Below are positions 1 to 9,630 of a stretch of DNA of 64,000 nucleotides, piece after piece. The stretch comes from Thiorhodovibrio winogradskyi. GTDB lineage: Bacteria > Pseudomonadota > Gammaproteobacteria > Chromatiales > Chromatiaceae. The DNA lies in the NCBI RefSeq assembly GCF_036208045.1, contig NZ_CP121472.1, positions 2,305,531-2,369,530 on the forward strand, given 5' to 3'. Within the stretch, counting starts at the first letter, position 1; every line of letters begins with the position of its first letter. The notes below the pieces were generated by a model. It searched no databases. It was not told where the DNA came from and saw only the letters and a program-made list of their open reading frames with translations. A program made the position numbers and the translations under genes.

Positions 1-159
1 GCTGCCAACAAAAATGACCAACTGGCATGCCAACACCAGCGTCCTGCCTCCAGCACCCAAGTCATTGGAGCCATTGCCAGTCTTGACGGGCTGCGAGTAA
101 TCTCGCGCCTGCAAGGCTCAGGCGAAGATTTCGCGCCATTTGCGGAAAAGATTGGTTAA
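1..159 (+). CDS. 3' end of an unidentified gene (partial)
   Basis: Frame 1 stays open from the first base for 52 codons and stops with TAA at 157-159. The encoded tail is polar and ends in FAPFAEKIG. It shows no motif I recognise, so no function is given. It may be the end of a gene whose body lies to the left, or a chance open frame. Confidence 0.35.
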   Translation, partial: AANKNDQLACQHQRPASSTQVIGAIASLDGLRVISRLQGSGEDFAPFAEKIG

Positions 160-252
160 ACTGCCAACAGGCTCAATTATCAAGCGGATAAGCGCTCACC
201 GCCCGGCGCAAAAGACCTCTTCCGCGACAAGCATCATCCATAGGGGGCTTGA

Positions 253-996
253 ATGTCCGATACCGACCTAGTCACGCCCTACCGCGAGTACTTTCAGATT
301 CTGTTCGCCACCACCGAGGAACTGCGCCAGCGTGCCTATGCACTGCGCTACCAGGTGTACTGCAGTGAACTCGGCTGGGAGGATCCAGCGAATTTCCCCA
401 ACGGTCTGGAAAAAGATGAGTTCGACGATGCCTCCCTGCATTGCATCCTTGTGCATCGACCTTCCGGGACAGACGCCGGCACCGTGCGCCTGGTCACCAC
501 CCAGCCAACGAGCCCAGAGCCCTGCCTGCCTCTGCTCGCGCACTACGACCGCCAGCTGTTCGACTCCGAGCAAAGTCCCTTAAAGATCCCCAAGGGCACC
601 TATGGTGAAATCTCCCGTCTCGCGCTCACCGAGCGTTTCCGCCGACGCCCTGGAGAGCGCGACACGCCTGATGGCGGCCCGGATGTCTTTCAATGGTCAC
701 AGACCGAGCGCCGTCGTTTTCCCCACATCGCCCTGGGGCTCTACCTGGCCGCCGCCACGGTCGGCCTGTCCCAAGGCTTGAATGCCGTATACGCCATGAT
801 GGAACCACGCCTTGCCCGCCATCTGCACTTTGGTGGCATCTTCTTCAACCAGGTTGGCCAGGCGATTGAATTCCGCGGCCAGCGTGCCCCTTTCTACCTC
901 TCCCGCGCCATGCTGTTCCAACACCTGGGCTCACCCCTGCGCGCCCTGCTCGACGCCATCGCGGAGGATTTGGGAGTGGAGTTAGCGGAGCGTTAA
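253..996 (+). CDS. PEP-CTERM/exosortase system-associated acyltransferase
   Basis: This 247-residue protein resembles the FeeM-like GNAT-fold N-acyltransferases that accompany exosortase (PEP-CTERM) systems. Such enzymes are thought to transfer an acyl group to an amino-acid amine, and they resemble autoinducer synthases. The signature stretch YQVYCSELGWED lies at residues 33-44, in the position of the LuxI-like substrate loop, followed by a GEISRLAL segment typical of the fold. No signal peptide is seen, so it is probably cytoplasmic. A G-rich ribosome site sits five bases before the ATG. No exosortase or PEP-CTERM target gene is visible here, so any partners would lie to the left. Family assignment is by eye. 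Confidence 0.8.
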   Translation: MSDTDLVTPYREYFQILFATTEELRQRAYALRYQVYCSELGWEDPANFPNGLEKDEFDDASLHCILVHRPSGTDAGTVRLVTTQPTSPEPCLPLLAHYDRQLFDSEQSPLKIPKGTYGEISRLALTERFRRRPGERDTPDGGPDVFQWSQTERRRFPHIALGLYLAAATVGLSQGLNAVYAMMEPRLARHLHFGGIFFNQVGQAIEFRGQRAPFYLSRAMLFQHLGSPLRALLDAIAEDLGVELAER

Positions 997-1163
997 GGCT
1001 GCTGGGGCGAATGTATTTGTCCACATTCCAAGGTTTGATGGTGGCTAAGTCGAGACCTGATGAAGGAGCAGTGCTGGGCAGCCAGGGTGGATTAAGTGCA
1101 GAGGTTCGACTAAGCGCCAGCGATTCTGATAGGAGCGCTGCGCGACCAAGCCGTGGCCGCCGA

Positions 1164-1847
1164 TCAAACCATGGCGAGTCGCCATACTTGCTCGCGCAGC
1201 GCGCTCAGACCACGGCGCTGGAACTGCGGCGATTCGGCAATGATGTCGTAGTCGGCCAACTCTTCGGTGGTCAGCAGGCCATCGCACAACTCCCGCACCT
1301 GCGTTGCTGGCACCGAAAAAGGCGGGCCACGCATCTCTTGTTGCAGGTACTCGATGGTGACCAGCAGTCCATCAAGCCGTGCTCCCGGTGCGGGGGCTAA
1401 GAGGTTAGCCAAATGCCGGATATAATCCGGTCGCAACTCAGGCGGCATGGCGATGAGCGCGGCGCGATCGTAGACCGCCGTGACCGCCGACCTTGCAACG
1501 CTGGTCAGATGCGACCGGCGCAAAGCAAAAAAATCGCCACACAAGAGGGTCAATTCATCAGCCGACCAGCGCTGAAAAGGCCCAAGCTCAGTGATCTTGG
1601 GGCTGAGTCCGTGCTCGTCAAAGAACTCCTGCAAGGCTCGCTTGCTCAACTCGATGCCAATGACCCTGTAGCCCTCGCCCACCAGCCATAGCAGGTCGAG
1701 CGTCTTGCCGCATAGAGGGACCAGCGCGGTCGTTCCAGGCGAGAGGTTTAGCCGCGGCCAAAACTCGCGCAAATGGGTGTTAATCTCTGGCTCATGCCAG
1801 CCGATCTCGCCACGCTCCCAGCGGGCATGCCAAAATTCCGGGGTCAT
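1164..1847 (-). CDS. tpm: Thiopurine S-methyltransferase
   Basis: A 227-residue class I SAM-dependent methyltransferase, the usual length for bacterial TPMT. The N-terminus MTPEFWHARWERGEIGWHEP is the family hallmark, and the SAM-binding loop PLCGKTLDLLWL begins near residue 44. Bacterial members methylate thiopurines and also selenium and tellurium oxyanions, giving volatile products. The true substrate here is unknown. The gene is monocistronic: the next gene rightward runs the other way. A GGAG ribosome site lies nine bases ahead of the start. Confidence 0.9.
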   Translation of the reverse strand: MTPEFWHARWERGEIGWHEPEINTHLREFWPRLNLSPGTTALVPLCGKTLDLLWLVGEGYRVIGIELSKRALQEFFDEHGLSPKITELGPFQRWSADELTLLCGDFFALRRSHLTSVARSAVTAVYDRAALIAMPPELRPDYIRHLANLLAPAPGARLDGLLVTIEYLQQEMRGPPFSVPATQVRELCDGLLTTEELADYDIIAESPQFQRRGLSALREQVWRLAMV

Positions 1848-1983
1848 CTCTGGGGGCTCCTGTTACCGTGATGTGCGCCATAGCTTAAACAATGGGGGAT
1901 ATGGCGGCGGCAATTTCTACCAGTCAAGTGTGCTGCAGCCATGGCAATAATTGACACCTTATGATGATTAATCCGCAAAAAAG

Positions 1984-4900
1984 ATGAGCGCAGAACCCCA
2001 TTTCGCGGCTTTGGATATCGCTTGGATCTTGCTCTGCGCCTTTCTGGTTTTTCTGATGCAGGGCGGTTTTCTGTGCCTGGAATCCGGTTTGGTGCGGGCC
2101 AAAAACAGCATCAATGTCGCGGTCAAGAATCTAATGGACCTGTGTTTGTCGGCATTGGTCTATTGGTTGTTTGGCTATGCGCTAATGTTCGGCACCAGTC
2201 TATCGGGGTTGGTCGGCAGCGACGGCTTCCTGTTTGACGGCGCGGACTCGCCCTGGCTGATGAGCTTTTTCTTCTTCCAGGCGATGTTCTGCAGTACCGC
2301 GGCCACCATTGTCGCCGGCGCGGTGGCGGAACGCATGCGCTTCCTGGCCTATGGACTCACCGCCATCATGCTCTCGGCCTTTATCTACCCGGTCACCGGG
2401 CACTGGGCCTGGGGTGGTGCCGCCAGCGGCGAGGCGAGCGGCTGGCTTGCCCAGCTTGGTTTCATCGACTTTGCCGGCTCCACTGTGGTGCATTCGGTTG
2501 GCGGCTGGACCGCCCTGGTCGCGGTGTTGTTGCTCGGCCCGCGTACCGGCCGTTTTAGCGAGCATGGCATCCGCGCCATTGCCGGTGGCAATCTGCCGCT
2601 CGCCTCCCTGGGTGTGATTTTGCTGTGGTTTGGCTGGTTTGGCTTCAATGGCGGCAGTACCTTCGCGCTCAATGCCGATGTACCTCTGGTGCTCTTCAAT
2701 ACCTTTGTATCCGGTGCCGCCGGGGGTATCGGTGGCCTGGCCCATAGCTACGCCAGGCGCGGTTATCCAGTGGTGCTGGACCTGCAAAACGGTGTGATTG
2801 CCGGTCTGGTTGGCATCACCGCCTCCTGTCATCTGCAGACACCGGCCTTCGCGGCCCTGATCGGGCTGGTGGCCGGTCTGCTGGCCGCCTGGGGTTCGAG
2901 CTGGCTCGAGCGTCGGCGCATCGATGACGCCGTGGGCGCCATTCCGGCGCATTTGTTTGCCGGCGTCTGGGGTACCCTGGCGGTGGCGCTCCTGGCCCCG
3001 GCCGATAGCTTCGGCGCGACCGGCGGTCGGCTTGCGCAACTCGGCGTGCAGGCGCTTGGCGTCCTGAGTATCGGTGCCTACAGCTTTCTGGTCAGCCTGG
3101 CGGCGCTTTGGCTGATCAGCCGCCTTTACCCGCTGCGCGTCACGCTGGAGGAGGAACGGATGGGGCTCAATGTCGCCGAGCATGGCGCCAGCACCGAAAT
3201 TCTCGACCTGCTCGGGGAGATGGAGCAACAACGCCGGCGCGGGGATTTTTCTCATCCTGTCAGTTGCGAGCCCCACACAGAGGTTGGCCAGATCGCGCGT
3301 CAATATAACCACGTGCTCGCCAGGGTGAACGACGAAATCCATCGCCGCGAGCAGCTTCTACACGATCTAACGGCGAGCGAAACCCGCAAGAGCGCCATTC
3401 TTGACGCGGTGCTCGACTGCATCATCACCATTGACGGTCGCGGCCAGGTGGTCGAATTCAATCCAGCCGCGGAGCGTACTTTCGGCTGCTCGCGGCGCAT
3501 GGCCCTGGGCCGCCAACTGAGCGAGATCGCCATTCCCGCTGATCAGCGAGAAGCCTTTAAGGTGGCACTAAAGGCTGGTTTTAGTGGCGAAGGGCGTTTT
3601 CTGCTCGACCGACGCATTCAGTTGGTGCTAACCCGGGTTTCGCACGAGAGCTTTCCGGCCGAGCTGAGCATCACCCGGGTGCGCGGCGGTCCCAGGCTCG
3701 AATACAACTTCCACATCCGCGACATTACCCGCCAACGCGAAGTGCAGCAACGGCTGCATCAACTGGCGCATTACGACATTCTGACCGGACTGGCCAATCG
3801 CAGTCATTTCCGCCAGCAGCTTGATTATTTTCTGCTGACGGATCCATCGGAACGAGTAGCGGTGTTGTTTCTGGATCTAGACCGCTTCAAGCAGGTCAAT
3901 GACAGTCTTGGGCACGATGTAGGGGATCAACTTCTGCGCAGTGTCGCCGAGCGTCTGCGCGAAATCACCCGCAAGGAGGATCTTGTCTCACGCTGGGGCG
4001 GAGATGAATTCGTGGTCGCGCTGCTCGGTGTGGGGGGGGCGGAGGATGTGCGCAACAAGGGCGGCGAGTTCATCGCCCGCCTTGCCGAGCCGCATCGGCT
4101 TGACAACAAGGCAGTGCATGCGCCATCCAGCATTGGCATCGCGCTGTCTCCCGAGGCCGGGGAGGCCGCTGATCTTCTGATCCGTAACGCAGATCTGGCG
4201 CTTTACGAGGCCAAGGACGCCGGGCGGAATAATTTTCAGTTCTTTACTCCCGCACTTGCGCGCGAGCACGCCGAGCGTCTCGATCGCGAAAACAGTCTGC
4301 GCGATGCGCTGGCGCATGGGGAATTCGTGCTCTTCTATCAGCCCCAGTTCGATATCACCAGTGGCACCCTCATTGGCACCGAGGCGCTGCTGCGCTGGCA
4401 GCATGGGCGCGAAGGTTTGATCCAACCCAGTGTGTTTATTCCCATTCTTGAAGAAAGCGGTTTGATCGTGACCGTGGGCGAATGGGTTCTGCGTGCTGCT
4501 TGTCGGCAGCAGGCCCAGTGGCAAGCTCAGGGGTTGGCAATTCCGCGCGTGGCGGTGAATGTGTCGGGCAAACAATTTCTGAAGCCAAATTTTGCCGACC
4601 TTGTTGCCGGCATTCTGCACGACGAGGGGCTCCCGGCAAGCAGCCTGGAGCTGGAAATCACCGAAACCGTGCTGGCCTCGAATAACCAGATGTGCATTGA
4701 TGTGCTCCGCCAACTCAAAACCATGGGGATTGCCATTGCCATCGACGATTTCGGCACCGGCTATTCCTCGCTCAGCTATCTCAAACGCTTTCCGGTCGAC
4801 GTCATCAAGCTTGATCGTTCCTTTGTCGGGGAGTGCGACATCAATGGCGAGGATGCCGCCATCTGCTCGGCCATCATCTCGCTCGCGCGCAGCCTGCGCC

Positions 4901-5043
4901 TCGATACCCTGGCCGAAGGCGTCGAGCGCGCGGAACAGCTCGCGTTTCTGCGCACCGAGGGCTGTGACAGCTACCAGGGATTTATCGCCGCCCCACCGCT
5001 GCCAGCCGCCGACTTGGCCGCCTTCGCGCAGAAGCCCCGGTAG
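1984..5043 (+). CDS. Ammonium transporter (Amt) fused to HAMP-like linker, PAS, GGDEF and EAL domains
   Basis: The 1019-residue protein joins an 11-helix Amt/MEP/Rh channel (about 1-395) to cytoplasmic signalling domains: a HAMP-like helical linker (400-455), PAS (465-585), GGDEF (595-755) and EAL (765-1010). The channel keeps both pore histidines (H170 in TVVHS, H323 in PAHLF). The cyclase motif GGDEF (672-676) is intact and is preceded at the proper spacing by an RxxD inhibitory site. The phosphodiesterase keeps EALLR (800-804) and DDFGTG (921-926). Both enzymatic halves could therefore be active. The layout suggests that ammonium occupancy or flux sets cyclic-di-GMP level (inference). No glnK lies next to it. 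The 3' end overlaps the convergent lhr gene by 73 bases. Confidence 0.93.
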   Translation: MSAEPHFAALDIAWILLCAFLVFLMQGGFLCLESGLVRAKNSINVAVKNLMDLCLSALVYWLFGYALMFGTSLSGLVGSDGFLFDGADSPWLMSFFFFQAMFCSTAATIVAGAVAERMRFLAYGLTAIMLSAFIYPVTGHWAWGGAASGEASGWLAQLGFIDFAGSTVVHSVGGWTALVAVLLLGPRTGRFSEHGIRAIAGGNLPLASLGVILLWFGWFGFNGGSTFALNADVPLVLFNTFVSGAAGGIGGLAHSYARRGYPVVLDLQNGVIAGLVGITASCHLQTPAFAALIGLVAGLLAAWGSSWLERRRIDDAVGAIPAHLFAGVWGTLAVALLAPADSFGATGGRLAQLGVQALGVLSIGAYSFLVSLAALWLISRLYPLRVTLEEERMGLNVAEHGASTEILDLLGEMEQQRRRGDFSHPVSCEPHTEVGQIARQYNHVLARVNDEIHRREQLLHDLTASETRKSAILDAVLDCIITIDGRGQVVEFNPAAERTFGCSRRMALGRQLSEIAIPADQREAFKVALKAGFSGEGRFLLDRRIQLVLTRVSHESFPAELSITRVRGGPRLEYNFHIRDITRQREVQQRLHQLAHYDILTGLANRSHFRQQLDYFLLTDPSERVAVLFLDLDRFKQVNDSLGHDVGDQLLRSVAERLREITRKEDLVSRWGGDEFVVALLGVGGAEDVRNKGGEFIARLAEPHRLDNKAVHAPSSIGIALSPEAGEAADLLIRNADLALYEAKDAGRNNFQFFTPALAREHAERLDRENSLRDALAHGEFVLFYQPQFDITSGTLIGTEALLRWQHGREGLIQPSVFIPILEESGLIVTVGEWVLRAACRQQAQWQAQGLAIPRVAVNVSGKQFLKPNFADLVAGILHDEGLPASSLELEITETVLASNNQMCIDVLRQLKTMGIAIAIDDFGTGYSSLSYLKRFPVDVIKLDRSFVGECDINGEDAAICSAIISLARSLRLDTLAEGVERAEQLAFLRTEGCDSYQGFIAAPPLPAADLAAFAQKPR

Positions 5044-8000
5044 TCGAACTCAAAGCCGCATTGTTGGAGGGCTTCGCGCCAGGGCGTGCGCTCGGCGGCA
5101 ATGCCGTCAATCTTCTCGATGGTCAGCGAGCGCCGCTGGCCACTTCTGGGGAGTTGCCGCAGGGCTTGGAAAGCGGCCTGCTGGATGCCGGGGTCGCGCA
5201 AGGGCTCGGGAAAGGTCAGCAGACTGCGCCCGCCTGGCGCCAGGTAAAGCACTGGGTGGCCAAGATGCAGCAGTAGCCAGGCGCCAGCGCTGCGCTTGGG
5301 GCGGGCCGCTGCCGGGTTGCTGGTGTCTGGCCAGGACAACAGATTGCCCCAGGGATTGGCTGGGTCGATGGCAGGCAGCGCGATGATGGAGGGCGGGGCC
5401 TTGCCACTGAGCAGGCTATCGTCATCATGCAGCGTCTGGCGCAGGCGCTCGACCACGGCCGCGCGCGCGAACTGGGCGCCGGACAGGCCTTCAATAAAGT
5501 AGCCGCGTCGCACTTGTCCGGCGGCTTCCATGTCGCGGAGGATGCGGTAGATCGGGCTGAAACTGCCCGGGATGGTTCCGGGACGCTGTCCAGCGCTGGT
5601 GTCGGCCGTTGCCATTTCGCGACTGACCAGTCCATGGCGTTCTAGCAGCTGTTGAGTGTGGGCCAGCGTTCGCTCGGTTGGGCTGATCTTGGCGTCACAC
5701 AGGCTGGCGACCAGGGTCCAGCGTCCGCCAGCCAGGGTGCTGCTGCCGCCGACACGGCCTCGTATCGCTTTGGGGGCGCGCGAGCCAAGCGCGCGCAGCG
5801 GGGCGAAAGTATCGTTGCTGATGTGGCCGGCCCAGACCAGATCCCACAGGGCGTCACGAAAGTCCTGGGTGCCAAGCGCCGGGAGAGTGCGTCGAACAGC
5901 GCTTTCCAGCTCGAACAGAAAGGAGGCGCCGCGTGTTTTCAGATGCTCGAGAATGGCCTGTTGCGCGGGTTCAAGCGCTTCGGGTTCCTCGGCTGGCGGG
6001 AGGAGTTCAGGCGCCTGTTCGCGTAGGTAGAGGGCAACGCGCCCGTCGCGACTGCCGAGCGCGCCGCGACCAACCCAGACCACCTGTCCAGTCGCGGCCA
6101 GCAGGTCGAGCATCTCGGCATTGAAGCCCTGCATGCGCCGGGGCAGTATGTCGCCTTGCCAGGCCGACCAGGGCAGTTCCAACCCCTGGAGTTGGCCGAT
6201 GATCTCCAACAGCCGCGGCAGACCGCCGCGCTTGGAGCCAATGCCATGCCAGTCGAGCAGAAAACGCGCTAGCGCGGCGCTCTCCACTGGCGCGACCTGA
6301 TCGCGCAGCCGCGCCAGGGTGCCGCGCTTGAGCCGTCGCAGCACCTCGGCATCGCACCATTCGGGTGCGCTGCCGCCGGGGCGGATCTCCCCCTGTACCA
6401 GGGTGCCCGCCTCGGCAAGCAGGCGCAGCGCTGGCTCGATCTGCGCCGGGCGCAAAGCCAAACGTGCGGCCGGCTCGGCGGTGAGGAAAGGACCATGGGT
6501 GCGCGCGTAGCGTTGCAACAGGCTTTCCAGCGGCCTTGGTGGCGCTTCCAGATAGGCGGCCGGCAGACCCGGCGGTGGCAGGCAGCCGAGGGCGTCGCGA
6601 TAGAGGCCGGCATCCTCGGCGGCAATCCAGCGGCTTTCCCCGGCGAGCCGAATCGCCACCGCGCGGCGCTCGCGGCGCAGTTGGTCCAGTCCCGCGAGCA
6701 GCGTATCGGCTTGCCCCTCTGGGGTTGGCAGGGCCGCGCGCGCTTGCAGCTCGTCTTCGGTTAAATCGCCCAGGCGGCGCAGCAGATCGTGCAACTCGTC
6801 GGCATCGCGCGCCTGGCGCTCGGGCTGCAGGTATTGGAGCTGGGCTTCAACCTCGGCGATCACCGCCGGGTCGATCAGTTCGCGCAGTTCGGCCTGGCCG
6901 AGCAGCTCGGCAAGCAGCTGGCGGTCGAGGGTCAGGGCCTGAGCGCGGCGTTCAGCCAGGGGCGCGTCCTGCTCGTAGATGTAGGCAGCTACATAGGCGA
7001 ACACCAGGGAGCGCGCGAAGGGCGAGGCCGAGTGGGTTTCGACTTCATGCACCCGCACCCGGCGCGCGCCGATGTCGCCCAGCAGTCGCGCCAGCGCGCC
7101 GAGATCGAAAATGTCATTGAGCGCCTGGCGATAGGTCTCCAGTACCATGGGGAAGGACGGAAAGCGGCGCACGGCGGCGAGCAGATGCTGGGCTTTCAGC
7201 CGCTGTGCCCACAGCGGCGAGCGGCCCCCGGCGCGGCGGCGCGGCAGCAGCAGGGCGCGCGCGGCGTTCTCCCGGAACAGGCTGGCGAAGAGCGCGGTAT
7301 GGGCCAGTTGGGCGGTGACCAAGTCCTCGAGTTCATCGGGGTCGGGCAGCAGCAGGTCCAGCCCTGGCAGCTCATCAATGTCGGCAAAGCGCAGCACAAT
7401 GCCATCATCGGTGTACATCACCTGGACGTTAAAGCCGCTCTGGCTCGACAGGCGCTGTTGGATGGCCATGGCCCAGGGCGCATGCACGCGCGCCCCCCAG
7501 GGCGAGAGGATGCACAGGCGCCAGTCGCCCAGTTCATCGCGAAAGCGCTCGATGGTGATGGCGCGATCTGTCGGCAGGGTGGCGGTGTGGGCGCGCTGCT
7601 CGGCGATGTAGTCGATCAGGTTGTGCGCGGCATGGGTATCGAGCCCGGCTTGATCGCGCAACCAGTTGTGCGCGGCCTCTTCGGTCATGGCGCCGAGTTC
7701 GCGCACCATGGCGCCGAGCGCGCGACCCAGCTCGATGGGCCGACCGGGCCCGTCGCCGCGCCAGAAGGGCAGCTTGCCTGGCTCCCCTGGCGCGGGCGAG
7801 ACCAGCACCCGGTCGCGAGTGATGTCTTCCACGCGCCAGGTGCTGGCGCCGAGCAGGATGTTATCGCCCACGCGGGTCTCGAACACCATTTCCTCGTCCA
7901 GCTCGCCCAGGCGCCCGAGCGTTGCTTGGCCAGATGGCCCACTCGAAGCCCCATTGGTGCTCGCGAGCATGACCGGATACTGGCCGCGATCCGGAATGGT

Positions 8001-9569
8001 GCCGGCATTCAGGCGTGCGAGCAGGGCGGCGCCGCGTCGCGGGCGCAGGCTGTCGCTGGCGCGATCCCAAGCCAGCAAGGGGCGCAGCTCGGCGAAATCT
8101 TGCGCCGGATAATGACCGCTCAGCATCTCCAGCACAGGTTGCAGCAGTGACATGCTCAGGCTTTGGTAGGGATAGGCGGCACTGACCAGTTGCAGCAGCG
8201 CCGTGCTGGTTCGCGGTTGGTCGCAGCAGATGGCCACGATCTGCTGTGCCAGCACGTCGAGCGCATTGCGTGGCACGCTCAGTGGCTCGATCTGGCCCGC
8301 GCGCATGCGCTGGGCGATCACCGTGGCTTCGAGCAGGTCGCCACGAAACTTGGGGAAAATGCGCCCGACGCTGACTTCGCCCACCTGATGCCCGGCGCGC
8401 CCGACCCGTTGCAGACCACGCGCGACCGAGCCGGGTGACTCGACCAGCAGCACCCGGTCGATGCTGCCCATGTCGATGCCCAGCTCCAGTGAGCTGGTGG
8501 CGACGATGCCGCGCAACTGCCCAAGCTTCAGCCGCTCCTCGATCTCGGCGCGCTTCTGGTGCGAGACGCTGCCGTGATGAGATTGCACCAGTTCCTCGCC
8601 GGCCAGCTCATTCAGACGCTGCGTCAGGCGCTCGCACAGGCCGCGACTATTGACAAAGATCAGCGTGGCCCGGTTGCGCTGGATGCTAGCGAGCAGCGCC
8701 GGGTAGATGACCGGCCAGATACCGCGCTCGGCGGGCTTGGGGCTGGCCAGCTCGCGCGTGTAAAGCTCGGCCAGGATGGGACCGCCGGCTTTGGCGCCAG
8801 CGGGCTTGGCTTGGGCAGCGGCGGCCTGCTCCATGTCCGGCACCGGTACCCGCACTTGCAGATCGAGCCGGGGCGGCGCCGAGCAATCGACCAGCTCGAC
8901 CGCGCGCCGGCCGCCGAGAAAGCGCGCCACCTCGGCGAGCGGATTAACCGTGGCCGAGAGTCCGATGCGCTGCGGGTCCTGCTCGCACAGCGCGGCCAGG
9001 CGCTCCAACGACAGCGCCAGATGGGCGCCGCGCTTGGTCGGGGCCAGGGCATGGATTTCGTCGATAATCAGGGTGTGCACCCACCGCAGGGTCTCGCGCG
9101 CCTGGGAGCCGAGCAGCAAAAACAGCGACTCGGGCGTGGTGACCAGAATTTCCGCTGGTGATTTGGCCTGGCGATGGCGCTCGCGCTGGGGCGTGTCGCC
9201 GGTGCGCATGGCGATCTGGATCGGGCGCACGGCCTCGGCCAAGCCTTCGGCCTGATGCGCGATGCCGGCCAAGGGTGCGCGCAGATTGCGCTCGACATCA
9301 TGGACCAGTGCCTTGAGCGGGGAGATGTAGAGCACCCGCACGCCAGCGGGTGCATCGGCGGGCAGCCTCAGGCAGGCATCAATGCCGGAGAGAAAAGCCG
9401 CCAGCGTCTTGCCGCTGCCGGTCGGCGCCACCAGGAGCGCATGCTGACCGGCCGCGATGGCCGGCCAGCCCTGCTGCTGCACGGGCGTGGCTTGACTAAA
9501 ATTGGCCTCGAACCAGGCGCGGGTGGCGGGGCTGAAAGCGGCATGGGCGCTCATTGAGGTGTTTCTCAT
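4971..9569 (-). CDS. lhr: Lhr-type large ATP-dependent helicase
   Basis: At 1532 residues this matches the full-length Lhr superfamily 2 helicases (E. coli Lhr is about 1538), which translocate 3'-5' on single-stranded DNA and unwind DNA:RNA hybrids in repair. Visible motifs are Walker A PTGSGKT (49-55), DEIH (170-173), SATV (205-208) and, further on, the helicase C-terminal stretch QRVGRAGHQ. The long C-terminal half corresponds to the Lhr-CTD. Its final 24 codons overlap the end of the Amt fusion on the opposite strand. The start at 9569 has a second in-frame ATG five codons later at 9554, and neither has a strong ribosome site. Confidence 0.92.
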   Translation of the reverse strand: MRNTSMSAHAAFSPATRAWFEANFSQATPVQQQGWPAIAAGQHALLVAPTGSGKTLAAFLSGIDACLRLPADAPAGVRVLYISPLKALVHDVERNLRAPLAGIAHQAEGLAEAVRPIQIAMRTGDTPQRERHRQAKSPAEILVTTPESLFLLLGSQARETLRWVHTLIIDEIHALAPTKRGAHLALSLERLAALCEQDPQRIGLSATVNPLAEVARFLGGRRAVELVDCSAPPRLDLQVRVPVPDMEQAAAAQAKPAGAKAGGPILAELYTRELASPKPAERGIWPVIYPALLASIQRNRATLIFVNSRGLCERLTQRLNELAGEELVQSHHGSVSHQKRAEIEERLKLGQLRGIVATSSLELGIDMGSIDRVLLVESPGSVARGLQRVGRAGHQVGEVSVGRIFPKFRGDLLEATVIAQRMRAGQIEPLSVPRNALDVLAQQIVAICCDQPRTSTALLQLVSAAYPYQSLSMSLLQPVLEMLSGHYPAQDFAELRPLLAWDRASDSLRPRRGAALLARLNAGTIPDRGQYPVMLASTNGASSGPSGQATLGRLGELDEEMVFETRVGDNILLGASTWRVEDITRDRVLVSPAPGEPGKLPFWRGDGPGRPIELGRALGAMVRELGAMTEEAAHNWLRDQAGLDTHAAHNLIDYIAEQRAHTATLPTDRAITIERFRDELGDWRLCILSPWGARVHAPWAMAIQQRLSSQSGFNVQVMYTDDGIVLRFADIDELPGLDLLLPDPDELEDLVTAQLAHTALFASLFRENAARALLLPRRRAGGRSPLWAQRLKAQHLLAAVRRFPSFPMVLETYRQALNDIFDLGALARLLGDIGARRVRVHEVETHSASPFARSLVFAYVAAYIYEQDAPLAERRAQALTLDRQLLAELLGQAELRELIDPAVIAEVEAQLQYLQPERQARDADELHDLLRRLGDLTEDELQARAALPTPEGQADTLLAGLDQLRRERRAVAIRLAGESRWIAAEDAGLYRDALGCLPPPGLPAAYLEAPPRPLESLLQRYARTHGPFLTAEPAARLALRPAQIEPALRLLAEAGTLVQGEIRPGGSAPEWCDAEVLRRLKRGTLARLRDQVAPVESAALARFLLDWHGIGSKRGGLPRLLEIIGQLQGLELPWSAWQGDILPRRMQGFNAEMLDLLAATGQVVWVGRGALGSRDGRVALYLREQAPELLPPAEEPEALEPAQQAILEHLKTRGASFLFELESAVRRTLPALGTQDFRDALWDLVWAGHISNDTFAPLRALGSRAPKAIRGRVGGSSTLAGGRWTLVASLCDAKISPTERTLAHTQQLLERHGLVSREMATADTSAGQRPGTIPGSFSPIYRILRDMEAAGQVRRGYFIEGLSGAQFARAAVVERLRQTLHDDDSLLSGKAPPSIIALPAIDPANPWGNLLSWPDTSNPAAARPKRSAGAWLLLHLGHPVLYLAPGGRSLLTFPEPLRDPGIQQAAFQALRQLPRSGQRRSLTIEKIDGIAAERTPWREALQQCGFEFDYRGFCAKAAKSAAGSGGAAINPW

Positions 9570-9630
9570 ATGCTGCCCAAGGACAGCATGCGAACATCTT
9601 GGGCGAGATCATTCCCCAGGTGATTCAGCG

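Noticed and set aside
1-252. Promoter or gene start in the first 250 bases
   Set aside because: Apart from the partial frame ending at 159 and the ribosome site of the acyltransferase, no -35/-10 pair was convincing.
2200-3342. A 380-codon leftward frame opposite the Amt fusion
   Set aside because: The opposite strand encodes conserved Amt helices. The leftward frame is Gly/Arg/Gln-rich with no domain.
6789-8150. A 453-codon rightward frame inside lhr
   Set aside because: It is antisense to conserved Lhr sequence and rich in Gln/Gly/His without motifs.
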